NCBI GenBank assembly: GCA_937892215.1
Contig: CALAVE010000061.1
Span: forward strand, 15,137-79,136
Source of the DNA: an uncultured Porphyromonadaceae bacterium
Lineage (GTDB): Bacteria > Bacteroidota > Bacteroidia > Bacteroidales > Muribaculaceae
Length of the DNA stretch: 64,000 nucleotides
Direction: 5' to 3'
Part shown: piece after piece, positions 33,818-42,392 of the stretch
Position numbering within the stretch: the first letter of the stretch is position 1
Layout: the number at the start of each line of letters is the position of its first letter
Position numbers and translations under genes: made by a program
The notes under the pieces: generated by a model
Databases searched by the model: none
What the model saw: the letters and a program-made list of their open reading frames with translations, nothing else
Told to the model about the DNA's origin: nothing

Positions 33818-36025
33818 CTACTTGTGAACCACGCGGTCGTGAAGTTCGGCAAGTTTGCCGCTGTTCCAGCGGTCGGTGGTACCCACGAGATATCCTGTGA
33901 TGCGCTGCAGGCGGTCGATGTTGGTGCCGCCGCACTTGGGGCAGACATTGAGGTCCTCGGTCGCATCCTCGTATCCGCAGTCCATGCACCGGTTGCGATT
34001 GTGATTCACCGAACCGTAGCCTATATTGTACTTGTCCATCAGGTCCACGATGTCGCTGATGGCCTGTGGATTGTGAGTGGCATCGCCGTCAATTTCCACG
34101 TAGAAGATATGACCGCCACGCGTCAGTTCGTGATATGGAGCCTCCACCTCGGCCTTGTGCTTGGGACTGCAATGATAGTAAACCGGCACGTGGTTGGAAT
34201 TGGTGTAGTAGATCTTGTCGGTGACGCCAGGAATCTCGCCGTAGTCCTTGCGGTCGCGCCGTGTAAACTTACCGCTGAGCCCCTCGGCCGGAGTGGCGAG
34301 GATGCTGAAATTGTGCTGATAGCGCTCGCTGAACTCCACCGCCTTGTCGCGCATGCGCGTCACTATGCGCAGGCCCAGTTCCTGGCTCGCGGCATCCTCG
34401 CCATGGTGCTTGCCGGTGAGGGCTATCAGGCACTCGGCAAGGCCTATGAAGCCTATTCCCAGCGTTCCCTGATTGATAACGCTCTCCACGCTCTCGTTGG
34501 GCTTGAGTTTGTCGGCACCGTTCCACAGTTGGGACATCAGTAGCGGGAACTGCTTGGCGAAGGCTGTTTTCTGGAAGTTGTAGCGGTCGCAGAGTTGTCT
34601 GGCGGTGATTTCCATCAGGTTGTCCAGTTTCTTGAAGAATTCGCTGATTCGGGCGTCACGGTCCTCAATGTTCATGCACTCTATGGCGAGTTTCACGATG
34701 TTGATGGTGGAGAATGAGAGGTTTCCGCGGCCTATCGAGGTCTTTTCGCCGAAACGGTTCTCAAACACGCGCGTGCGGCAGCCCATGGTGGCCACTTCGT
34801 AGCGGTAGCGCAGCGGGTCGTCCTCGCGCCAGAGTTCGTGGAAGTTATAGGTAGCGTCCAGGTTGACGAAGTTGGGGAAGAACCGGCGCGCGGTCACCTT
34901 GCAGGCCAGTTGGTAGAGGTCGTAGTTCCGGTCGGTGGGCAGATAACTGATTCCGCGCTTCTTTTTCCAGATTTGAATGGGGAATATTGCCGTGGCGCCG
35001 TTACCCACGCCCTCGTAGGTGCTGTGCAGCAGTTCGCGGATAATGCACCGTCCCTCGGCGCTGGTATCGGTGCCATAGTTTATGGAACTGAACACCACCT
35101 GATTACCTCCGCGCGAATGTATTGTGTTCATGTTGTGGATAAAAGCCTCCATGGCCTGGTGAACCCGGCTTGCCGTCTTGTTGATGGCATGCTGTTTCAC
35201 GCGCTCTTTTCCGCCGAGCCCCTCCAGCGGACGAATTATATAGTCCTCTACCTCAGCGTCATACAGGTCAGCATAATTCTCACCGGAAAGTTCTTCCACA
35301 TATTTCACTTCCTCAATGTAAGTGCGGCGCACGAACGGAGCCAGGTAGAAGTCGAATGCCGGTATGGCTTGGCCACCGTGCATCTCGTTCTGCGCGGTCT
35401 CCATTGAGATGCAGGCAAGTACGCTCGCGGTCTCGATGCGCTTAGCGGGACGCGACTCACCGTGATTGGCGAAGAAACCGTTGCGCAAAATCTTGTCCAG
35501 TGGGTGCTGGACGCAAGTGAGGCTCTTTGTGGGATAGTAGTCCTTGTCGTGGATGTGCAGATAGTTGTTGCGCACAGCATCGCGCGCTTCCTCGCTCAGC
35601 AGGTAGTCGTCCACGAAAGGTTTGGTGGATTCGCTGGCGAATTTCATCATCATTCCGGCCGGAGAATCGGCGTTCATGTTGGCATTCTCGCGAGTTATGT
35701 CGTTGTTCTTGGCGTTGATGATTTCAAGGAAGATGTCGCGAGTCTTTGCCTTCCGGGCCACGCTACGCTTGTGGCGGTAGTTGATGTAGCAGCGCGCCAC
35801 CTCCTTACGGGGACTTTTCATGAGTTCCAGTTCCACCATATCCTGGATTTGCTCCACGGTCATCCGGTCCTTACCATGGGCTCCTATCCGGTCGGCAATT
35901 CGCTGTATAAGCGACTCATCCTCACCGGCTTCAGTATGTAGCATGGCCTTACGAATCGCGGCCTTAATCTTCTCCTCGTTGTAACCCACAATGCGCCCGT
36001 CGCGCTTTACCACTGTTTGAATCAT
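33818..36025 (-). CDS. nrdD: Anaerobic ribonucleoside-triphosphate reductase
   Basis: A 735-residue class III ribonucleotide reductase that makes dNTPs without oxygen. An N-terminal ATP-cone (IQTVVKRDGRIVGYNEEKIK) provides allosteric control. The core includes LACISMETAQNEMHGGQAIP and RGGNQVVFSSINYGTDTSAE. Near the C-terminus four cysteines (CMDCGYEDATEDLNVCPKCG) form the zinc site, followed by RITGYLVGTTDRW, whose GY glycine carries the radical. All key motifs are intact. A consensus promoter lies upstream and nrdG follows. The presence of nrdDG supports an anaerobic lifestyle. Confidence 0.98.
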   Translation of the reverse strand: MIQTVVKRDGRIVGYNEEKIKAAIRKAMLHTEAGEDESLIQRIADRIGAHGKDRMTVEQIQDMVELELMKSPRKEVARCYINYRHKRSVARKAKTRDIFLEIINAKNNDITRENANMNADSPAGMMMKFASESTKPFVDDYLLSEEARDAVRNNYLHIHDKDYYPTKSLTCVQHPLDKILRNGFFANHGESRPAKRIETASVLACISMETAQNEMHGGQAIPAFDFYLAPFVRRTYIEEVKYVEELSGENYADLYDAEVEDYIIRPLEGLGGKERVKQHAINKTASRVHQAMEAFIHNMNTIHSRGGNQVVFSSINYGTDTSAEGRCIIRELLHSTYEGVGNGATAIFPIQIWKKKRGISYLPTDRNYDLYQLACKVTARRFFPNFVNLDATYNFHELWREDDPLRYRYEVATMGCRTRVFENRFGEKTSIGRGNLSFSTINIVKLAIECMNIEDRDARISEFFKKLDNLMEITARQLCDRYNFQKTAFAKQFPLLMSQLWNGADKLKPNESVESVINQGTLGIGFIGLAECLIALTGKHHGEDAASQELGLRIVTRMRDKAVEFSERYQHNFSILATPAEGLSGKFTRRDRKDYGEIPGVTDKIYYTNSNHVPVYYHCSPKHKAEVEAPYHELTRGGHIFYVEIDGDATHNPQAISDIVDLMDKYNIGYGSVNHNRNRCMDCGYEDATEDLNVCPKCGGTNIDRLQRITGYLVGTTDRWNSGKLAELHDRVVHK

Positions 36026-36347
36026 AGTCTAATCAGGTGTGTTTGAATTAGTTTGTTAATGTTATCCGTTGATTTTCCACAAAAAACTGACGTATTTTTG
36101 CGTGTCACAAAATTAATAATTGTTGCATCATCGGGCAAATAATTTCCAAATTAATTTCCAAAAAATTTCTTTTTCGGAAAACTTTCAGCACTCACCAAAA
36201 GATACACTTTCCTAATATCCAGTATTTTAACAAAATATTTTGGAAAACTTCATGCTATTATATGACCGCACAAATTATCCAACAAAAACATGGCCTGCAA
36301 ATCAAAAACAATCTGCAGTCCATGTTCTTAATCTTTTCACAAAGTGG
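36026..36347. other. AT-rich spacer with nrdD promoter
   Basis: 322 bases, no gene. The minus strand has TTTG (plus 36136-36139), 20 nt, TAATTTTG (36108-36115), a consensus promoter about 83 nt before the nrdD ATG. Nearby ATTTCCAAA occurs twice (about 36142-36160). I could not recognise a clear NrdR box or FNR/CRP-type dyad. Confidence 0.65.
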
Positions 36348-38228
36348 TTAGCGCACCACCTTCTCGGCACGGCGTGTGCCGTCGGTATAGGTGGTCACCA
36401 CCACATTCACGCCACTGAACGGCTCGGCGCTCTCCACGCCCAGGAGGTTGAAGTAGCGCACCTGCTTCACCTCGGCCTCGGCCACAGCCTCGGTCACACC
36501 GCTGCCGTCGGTGGAGATTTCGCTGATGTGGGCATTGAGCCACGCCTGGCGGGCGGGGAAGTAAATCCGCTGGCGCGCTATAGATTCGCTGGCCGTGGGA
36601 TTGGCCTGTCCCCACTTGGTGTTATCGTACTCCACGCTCCGGTCGTGGCCGGCAAGCACGTCGCTGCCGGCGTAGTCGTCGAGCCAACTGAGCATGCCAC
36701 GGATTATGCGCGCGCCGTCCCTTTTCCACCTGGCCACCAGCGTGTTATTGAACGTGAGGTCGCGATTGTTGTAGAAGGCTTTGAGACGGTCCTTCTTGGT
36801 GTTAGACCAGTCCAGCTGATAAGTCTCACTCGTATCGAAGTCCCACATCAGCGCCACCTTGATTTTCGATGCGTCGGTGTCGTCGTACTTGGTGAGGTAC
36901 ATATTGGCACCGGCACTGTCGTGCGTGCCCAGAATCTCATGTCCCAGCGCATAGGCGGCGAGAGAGGTCACGTCGATGTAGGCGGCGTATCCGCCTTTAG
37001 TCACCGCCTGCTCGTAAGCCGATAGATAGTCCTCGATATAGATGCGCCGGTCGAGCGACATATTCTTGAGTTTAGGGTCACGGAAAGTGTAGCTGAAGGT
37101 GGGGTATTTGCTGCTCTGGATATAGTCGTCGGCGGTCCACCAGTAGGGGTCGTCCTCGAAGAGGTATCCCGTGTCGCTGATGTTGATGCGGCACTTGGCG
37201 TTCCGCTTCACGTAGTCCTGAAGCAAGTAAAGCCCCTGGTACTGCTTGTTGAACCACACGTTAACGAAGCGGCACTGAGGCGCGAAATCCATGCCCAGCA
37301 GTTCACACATCTTGTAGCCGGCGATGTCCACCATCTTCTCGTCGCGAATGAGGAGCCACTCGTCGTCGGCCCACTTCTGCTCGTCATCACGCAGCAGCAG
37401 GTCGCGAGGCTTCTCCAGTTTAATCTTGAACGGCTTGGCATAGGAGCCGGCGCTGGAATTTCCGCGCAGCCTGATGCGCATTCCGCTCACCCCGTCGGCA
37501 TAGTCGCCGCTGTCGTAGGCCGGTGTCTCCGAGCCTTCGTAAATCTGCAGTCGGCCGTTGACGTACTCATTGTTGATGATATCAGAACCCACGGCACCGG
37601 CTACCGATGGCTTCACGTATTCAGCTGTGGGGAACACGCCACCCTCGGTGGTGATAACCAGCAGAGGCAGTCCGGTTTCTATGAGTTTCTTCTTCGAGGC
37701 CACATTGTTATCCTCATACACGTAGGGGTCGTTCTCGGGCTTGCAGATGCGGACGCGGCGCACGCTAATGGTCTTTCCGGCCGCCCCACCGAAGTCGAAT
37801 CGCAACTGGTCGCCGCGCGAGCCCACGCCCCATGCGGTAAGTTGGGCGGAGATGTCGAGGCGGAACTCCGTCCACTCAGTGGCCGCGTTCATAACAAGAT
37901 TTCTCACCGAATAAGTGCCGCTCCAGGTGTTGGTAGGAGCCTTGAAATAGAGTTGGAAGTCGGAAATGGGCTTGTCCAGTTTGTATTCAAACGAGAGCAC
38001 CGTCTCCCCTTCCTCAAGCGCACGCTTGAACCCGTCGGTATAGACATAGGGGTCGTTGCCCTGAGTGGTAAACTTATAAGCGTCCATATCATCGTCATCC
38101 TCGCCCCAGGTCAGGTGATTGCTTCCCACCTCGCGCAACGTAAGATTCAGCGATGCCTCGGCACTTAGCGCGCCCAGCAGCGCCACGGCCGCCAACACAA
38201 GTAAAAATCTTCGCTTCATACTCCTCAA
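36348..38228 (-). CDS. CotH-kinase surface protein (short paralogue)
   Basis: A 626-residue secreted protein. The start is MRSMKRRFLL at 38228 or the internal ATG at 38219; both give a signal peptide ending ALSAEA. It parallels the first third of the 27702-33140 protein very closely: same N-terminal beta domain, then CotH kinase (MRIRLRGNSSAGSYAKPFKI, EWLLIRDEKMVDIAGYKMCE, FNKQYQGLYLLQDYVKRNAK, VALMWDFDTSETYQ). It goes straight to the C-terminal tail (YFNLLGVESAEPFSGVNVVV...KVVR) with none of the large modules. The DNA of the shared part is also clearly similar, so the pair arose by duplication. Both face the same way and bracket nrdDG. Confidence 0.88.
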   Translation of the reverse strand: MRSMKRRFLLVLAAVALLGALSAEASLNLTLREVGSNHLTWGEDDDDMDAYKFTTQGNDPYVYTDGFKRALEEGETVLSFEYKLDKPISDFQLYFKAPTNTWSGTYSVRNLVMNAATEWTEFRLDISAQLTAWGVGSRGDQLRFDFGGAAGKTISVRRVRICKPENDPYVYEDNNVASKKKLIETGLPLLVITTEGGVFPTAEYVKPSVAGAVGSDIINNEYVNGRLQIYEGSETPAYDSGDYADGVSGMRIRLRGNSSAGSYAKPFKIKLEKPRDLLLRDDEQKWADDEWLLIRDEKMVDIAGYKMCELLGMDFAPQCRFVNVWFNKQYQGLYLLQDYVKRNAKCRINISDTGYLFEDDPYWWTADDYIQSSKYPTFSYTFRDPKLKNMSLDRRIYIEDYLSAYEQAVTKGGYAAYIDVTSLAAYALGHEILGTHDSAGANMYLTKYDDTDASKIKVALMWDFDTSETYQLDWSNTKKDRLKAFYNNRDLTFNNTLVARWKRDGARIIRGMLSWLDDYAGSDVLAGHDRSVEYDNTKWGQANPTASESIARQRIYFPARQAWLNAHISEISTDGSGVTEAVAEAEVKQVRYFNLLGVESAEPFSGVNVVVTTYTDGTRRAEKVVR

Positions 38229-38366
38229 TTTTGATTATATCTCTTATTTCCCAATATTTTGTGTTTCGCTCACAACAGTTTTGCTGTGGATAACGACATC
38301 TTTTCTGTAACGCAAATTTAACCATTTCCCGCCACATATCCAAATCCACGGCTCACATTCCCATAA

Positions 38367-38394
38367 TTAAGGGCGGAATCACTCCCGCCCTTAA
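38367..38394 (-). terminator. Hairpin after the deoxynucleoside kinase pair
   Basis: TTAAGGGCGG (38367-38376) and CCGCCCTTAA (38385-38394) form a perfect 10-bp stem, 45 nt after the stop of the second kinase on the minus strand. It lacks a long T-run. Confidence 0.5.
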
Positions 38395-38438
38395 CCCCTA
38401 AAAAATATAGTTATGAAACGAAGTATTTATCTACCTAT

Positions 38439-39059
38439 CTAAATTGCGGGGAACAGGCCGAACAGCATAGAATCGATGCGATCGGTTACCTGCTTGAAAT
38501 GCTTGGGCTCATCACCAAACTTGCATGTGTCGCCGTCGATTATCAGCAGCGGTCCGTCGTAGTCGGCTATCCAGCGCTCGTAACGCTCTTCCAGGCCTTG
38601 GAGGTAGTCGATGCGCATGGTCTGCTCATACTCGCGTCCACGCTTCTGAATTTGCTGCACCAGAGTGGATATGCTGGAGCGGATGTAAATCATCAGGTCG
38701 GGCTTGCGCACCATGGACATCATGAGTTCGAACAGGTCCTGATAGGTGGCGAAGTCGCGGTCGCTCATAAAGCCCTGTCCGTGGAGGTTTGGCGCGAAGA
38801 TGCAGGCGTCCTCGTAGATGGTTCGGTCCTGAATAATCACGTCCTGAGTCTTGGATATTTCCACCACCTCCTTGAAACGGCGGTTAAGGAAATAAATCTG
38901 CAGATTGAACGACCACCTGTCCATATCGGCATAGAAATCTTCCAGATAAGGGTTATCGCTGACCGATTCATAGCGCGGCTCCCATCCGTAACGGTTGGCG
39001 AGCATCCGAGTGAGCGTGGTCTTGCCACATCCTATGTTTCCTGCTACTGCTATGTGCAT
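38439..39059 (-). CDS. Deoxynucleoside kinase (downstream copy)
   Basis: A 206-residue salvage kinase of the deoxyguanosine/deoxyadenosine kinase family; it phosphorylates deoxynucleosides with ATP. The P-loop is VAGNIGCGKTTLTRML at the N-terminus. Further motifs are RWSFNLQIYFLNRRF, the catalytic IIQDRTIYEDACIF (DR pair), and LMIYIRSSISTLVQQIQKRG for the lid. It lies 6 nt after an upstream paralogue of similar length, so the two are a tandem duplicate and one operon. In some bacteria such pairs form a dimer with different base preferences; that is an inference here. Confidence 0.93.
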   Translation of the reverse strand: MHIAVAGNIGCGKTTLTRMLANRYGWEPRYESVSDNPYLEDFYADMDRWSFNLQIYFLNRRFKEVVEISKTQDVIIQDRTIYEDACIFAPNLHGQGFMSDRDFATYQDLFELMMSMVRKPDLMIYIRSSISTLVQQIQKRGREYEQTMRIDYLQGLEERYERWIADYDGPLLIIDGDTCKFGDEPKHFKQVTDRIDSMLFGLFPAI

Positions 39060-39065
39060 AATTCT

Positions 39066-39725
39066 CTATGGTTTAATTATTGGTGATGAAAATTCGTCGG
39101 TTTCACAGGCCGGGAAGAGGCCGAAGAACAAATCGTCGATGCGTCGCGTAATCTTGGCGAAGTCGGCCGGTTTGTGCTGGAAGTCCAGGTGGTCTTTCTC
39201 CACAATCATCACTCGGCCCTTGTATCGGTTGTTCACGAAGTCCTCGTAACGGCTATTAAGGTTCTCGAGATACACCAGTTGCATAGTCTGCTCGTAGTCG
39301 CGTCCGCGCGTGCGTATGTTTCGCACCAGGTGAGGCACCGACGAGCGCAGATATATCATCAGGTCGGGCATTCGCACCACGTTAAGCATCTGGTGGAAGA
39401 GTTCCATGTAGGTGTCGTAGTCGCGGTCGGATAGGTGTCCCATGGCCTTGTTGTTCTCCATGAACACATACACCCCCTCAAAGATGGAGCGGTCCTGGAT
39501 AATGGTCTCGTCGGAGCGTGAAATGGCCAGCAGGTCGCGGAAGCGCTCCTTGAGGAAATAGACCTCCAGATTGAACGACCAGCGGTGCAGGTCGGCATAA
39601 TAGTCCTCAAGGTAGGGGTTATTCGTAACCGACTCATACTGAGCCTTCCACCCATAATGGTCGGCCAGCATTTGAGTTAGCGTTGACTTTCCGCTGCCTA
39701 TATTTCCCGCGATTACGATGTGCAT
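39066..39725 (-). CDS. Deoxynucleoside kinase (upstream copy)
   Basis: A 219-residue kinase of the same family as its downstream neighbour. P-loop IAGNIGSGKSTLTQML; RWSFNLEVYFLKERFRDLL; IIQDRSIFEGVYVF with the catalytic DR; YLRSSVPHLVRNIRTRGRDY for the lid. The C-terminus is slightly longer (FPACETDEFSSPIIKP). Overall similarity to the second copy is high in the active site and lower elsewhere, so they may differ in substrate. It is first in the operon; a -7 box TATCTTTG (39751-39758) lies 26 nt before the ATG. With nrdDG nearby, the region is rich in dNTP supply genes. Confidence 0.93.
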   Translation of the reverse strand: MHIVIAGNIGSGKSTLTQMLADHYGWKAQYESVTNNPYLEDYYADLHRWSFNLEVYFLKERFRDLLAISRSDETIIQDRSIFEGVYVFMENNKAMGHLSDRDYDTYMELFHQMLNVVRMPDLMIYLRSSVPHLVRNIRTRGRDYEQTMQLVYLENLNSRYEDFVNNRYKGRVMIVEKDHLDFQHKPADFAKITRRIDDLFFGLFPACETDEFSSPIIKP

Positions 39726-39750
39726 CTGTGCATAGTTTGTTCGGTTGTTA

Positions 39751-39758
39751 CAAAGATA
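39751..39758 (-). promoter_or_regulatory. -7 element for the deoxynucleoside kinase operon
   Basis: TATCTTTG on the minus strand matches TAnnTTTG and lies 26 nt before the first kinase start. The -33 region shows only TTG-like sequence. Confidence 0.5.
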
Positions 39759-39864
39759 AATAAATCTTATGAAACCGCCAACTCCTGCTCACCAAAATAT
39801 CACCATATTTTCGCACATTTTTACATATCGCTTATTCTCAGCGCGATAGCACCCACATCATCAT

Positions 39865-41301
39865 TCATTCGAAGACCGAGGCAAAAAGTTTGTCAAGTTT
39901 TATATCACCCTGCACCACGGAATAATTCTTTCCCCTACTCACCCCGAACGGGGTAATGAATGTGGTGAGCAATGTGTTACGTGAGGCCGTCTGGCTCCGG
40001 TAAACGCTCATCCGCTCCCTCAGTCGCTGAGCGTAGTCGGCTGTTATGACGTACTCATCGGGCGCGAACTTAAATTCGCACAAATGCGTTATGCGGTCGG
40101 CTCGTTCTATCACCAAATCTATCTGCGCGCTACGCTCTCCGTCTGTTTTTCTCGACCTCCACGAGGAGCATCGCGTACTAACTCCCATTATTCCAAGGGC
40201 CATAATTATCTGGTCCACATGAAGCATTCCTATCAGTTCAAATGTCAAGCCCTGCCATGAAGTCACTGCGGGTGATGTTATCATAGTGTTCCAGTAGTTC
40301 GCTGTGACCTGATGTTCTTTCTCTATGAAACGGAGATAAAATAAGGTATAGAAATCACACACTCTATATATCGTCCCTTTCTGCTTATTCCCTATAGGGG
40401 TCTGAGCCAAAATAAAATTGCATTTTATAAGATTTGCCAGTCGTCGGCTCAGCGTACCTCCGGAGGATTTCAGATAGATGGCGATTTCCTGACGCGTCAG
40501 TCCTTCTCTGTGCGATGAAAGCAAACGCATAATCGCCACATAAGCAGCGGAATCACGGAACAGCACCTGATACAACTCATCGAACTCGCCGCCCAGTTTC
40601 GCACCCGGCGCAAAGAACAACGAATTCACGTTCTCCGCTATACCCTTGCTGAAGTCGAGAAGGCTCCAATAAAACGGAATTCCCCCTATATACATATACA
40701 TTTGGGCAATCTGGTAATTATCCCACGACCCGGCCTTGCTTTCAACGTACTGGCGACACTCTCCCAGATTGAACGGCTGAAGGGCAATCCGCGAAGTAAT
40801 CCGATTGTGCAATCCACCTTGGTTTTCAAGCAACTGGTCAACAAGCCACGATGTGGCCGAACCGCATGCCACCAGCATAATATCGCCTCGTAAAGCGGCC
40901 CATCCGTTCCAAAAGTCCTCCAAAGCGGCAACAAATTCGCACCCCTGCGTATCTATCCAAGGCATCTCATCGAAAAACAAGACCTTCTTTTTCTCGCCGT
41001 CGAGCCGGGAAAGAGTAGTTTCCAAAGCATCGAACGCATCGTACCACGTTACAAGCCGCGGCTCCACATCACACAGACCGCTTTTCCGCATTGCTTGAGC
41101 GAAACGTTGAAGTTGACGACTCTTAGGGGACTTATGCGACCCCACGAACGTCAGCGTCAGTTTGTCTTTCAATTCGCTTGCTATAAGAAAAGTCTTCCCT
41201 ATTCGCCGCCTACCCGATACCACCACAAATTCCGACCGGTCTGACTCGAGGCAACGCCTAAGTTCCTCACGCTCTCTTTCTCTGCCTATCAATCTTTCCA
41301 T
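39865..41301 (-). CDS. AAA ATPase with C-terminal DUF234
   Basis: A 478-residue P-loop ATPase of the archaeal-type ATPase/DUF234 group. The N-terminus has MERLIGREREREELRRCLES and Walker A VVSGRRRIGKTFLI; Walker B is KKVLFFDEMPWIDT, followed by the arginine-finger-like region MLVACGSATSWLV. A winged-helix part (GLTRQEIAIYLKSSGGTLSR) leads to a PD-(D/E)XK-like end (AQIDLVIERADRITHLCEFK). It shares its domain plan with the DUF4143 protein at 4217, though sequence similarity is low. Function unknown. Three perfect 17-nt motifs lie in its 5' region. It appears to be a single-gene unit. Confidence 0.88.
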   Translation of the reverse strand: MERLIGREREREELRRCLESDRSEFVVVSGRRRIGKTFLIASELKDKLTLTFVGSHKSPKSRQLQRFAQAMRKSGLCDVEPRLVTWYDAFDALETTLSRLDGEKKKVLFFDEMPWIDTQGCEFVAALEDFWNGWAALRGDIMLVACGSATSWLVDQLLENQGGLHNRITSRIALQPFNLGECRQYVESKAGSWDNYQIAQMYMYIGGIPFYWSLLDFSKGIAENVNSLFFAPGAKLGGEFDELYQVLFRDSAAYVAIMRLLSSHREGLTRQEIAIYLKSSGGTLSRRLANLIKCNFILAQTPIGNKQKGTIYRVCDFYTLFYLRFIEKEHQVTANYWNTMITSPAVTSWQGLTFELIGMLHVDQIIMALGIMGVSTRCSSWRSRKTDGERSAQIDLVIERADRITHLCEFKFAPDEYVITADYAQRLRERMSVYRSQTASRNTLLTTFITPFGVSRGKNYSVVQGDIKLDKLFASVFE

Positions 41302-41363
41302 TGTTTCATTGTCAGTTGTTTACAGTGCGTAAAATTAATGTTTCCGACCCAATTACGCAAATC

Positions 41364-41460
41364 TTTCCGGCCAAATCTCACCTTTTTGACCCACTTTTGG
41401 CTGATTCGTGAAAAAAGTTTCCGGCCAAATCTCACAAAAATCATGAGATTTGGCCGGAAA
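41364..41460 (-). repeat. Three 17-nt motifs before the DUF234 ATPase gene
   Basis: TTTCCGGCCAAATCTCA occurs at 41364-41380 and 41418-41434, and its exact reverse complement TGAGATTTGGCCGGAAA at 41444-41460. The last two make a perfect 17-bp hairpin with a 9-nt loop, followed on the minus strand by ACTTTTTTT, so it can also terminate the upstream DUF4465 gene. The third copy, 37 nt nearer the ATPase, is unexplained by termination and abuts a candidate -33 TTTG. Confidence 0.85.
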
Positions 41461-41525
41461 AACCGTTTTTATGACCGCTTGGCATCAGCCCGACAAGGGC
41501 GAGCCAAACGGAGTGCGTGTGTTTT

Positions 41526-42320
41526 TTATTTCGCGTTAACCTCAACCAGACGCATAGAGCGCAGGTCGTCGAGAGCGAAGTAAGTAGGTGTGTTGATACC
41601 AAACTGACCCACATCAGTAGAACTCATAGTGAAGTAGATGCCTTCAACCTCACCGAGGCTGCTCAGGTCCACAGTCTTCCAAGTCTTCAGGAAGTCTTCG
41701 CCGGCAGCCAGAGTCACCTTAACCGGACCATGTTTCTCGCCCAGTTCATCCTGACCGTAGATGTTGAGCACGAACTCGTCACCTTCAACGAATTTCTTGC
41801 AGCCGCCCGTGCCGTTCAGATTGCTGTAATAAGCCCAAGTGGTGTTAGTAATCTTCACCGATTCAGGAATGAAGGTGTCGCCGTCGGCACGCTTAATGCT
41901 CAGAGTGGCAGTTTCCAGATTCAGTTCTTCTCCTTCGTCGAAGGGGCTCCAGTAACCCACCAAGTAAGCCGCGCCATTTGCGCCCTTACCGGTAATTGCA
42001 TCCACCTGGTGGTCGGGGAAGAAACCGGTTGACGAATAGTCGTCCACATCATCACTCTTCGACGGAGCAAAGCCGTTCCACACCTTATAGCCGTAGGATT
42101 CACCGGCATAGTGAGAAAACACATATCCGTCCGCATTAACTTTAGTGTCGGGTGTGTAGAGGTCAGCCCAAGCGCCGTTTGCGTCATAATCGATGTTCTC
42201 ATCGTCCAGAGTCAGTTGGAACACCTCATAAGCAGGTTGGGGTTCATCGGGGTCGTCGCCGCACGAAGTAACGGCCATTGCCATCATGGCCACAATTGCC
42301 AGATAAAAATACTTTTTCAT
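41526..42320 (-). CDS. DUF4465 family lipoprotein of the B12 operon
   Basis: A 264-residue lipoprotein: signal MKKYFYLAIVAMMAMAVTSC with cysteine at residue 20. The body is a beta-sandwich of the DUF4465 type (DYSSTGFFPDHQVDAITGKG, YLVGYWSPFDEGEELNLETA, WAYYSNLNGTGGCKKFVEGD, IYFTMSSTDVGQFGINTPTY FALDDL split here for length). DUF4465 proteins are frequent partners of B12 transporters in Bacteroidota, and some surface lipoproteins of such loci bind cobalamin directly; that this one does so is inference. It is last in the riboswitch-led operon, 72 nt after the dockerin protein. Confidence 0.85.
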   Translation of the reverse strand: MKKYFYLAIVAMMAMAVTSCGDDPDEPQPAYEVFQLTLDDENIDYDANGAWADLYTPDTKVNADGYVFSHYAGESYGYKVWNGFAPSKSDDVDDYSSTGFFPDHQVDAITGKGANGAAYLVGYWSPFDEGEELNLETATLSIKRADGDTFIPESVKITNTTWAYYSNLNGTGGCKKFVEGDEFVLNIYGQDELGEKHGPVKVTLAAGEDFLKTWKTVDLSSLGEVEGIYFTMSSTDVGQFGINTPTYFALDDLRSMRLVEVNAK

Positions 42321-42392
42321 AATGATTTTTTTGTTTATAAATGAATTAATTAAGTAATATATTATTTATGTGTTTATTCGTCGTTCAGGGGC

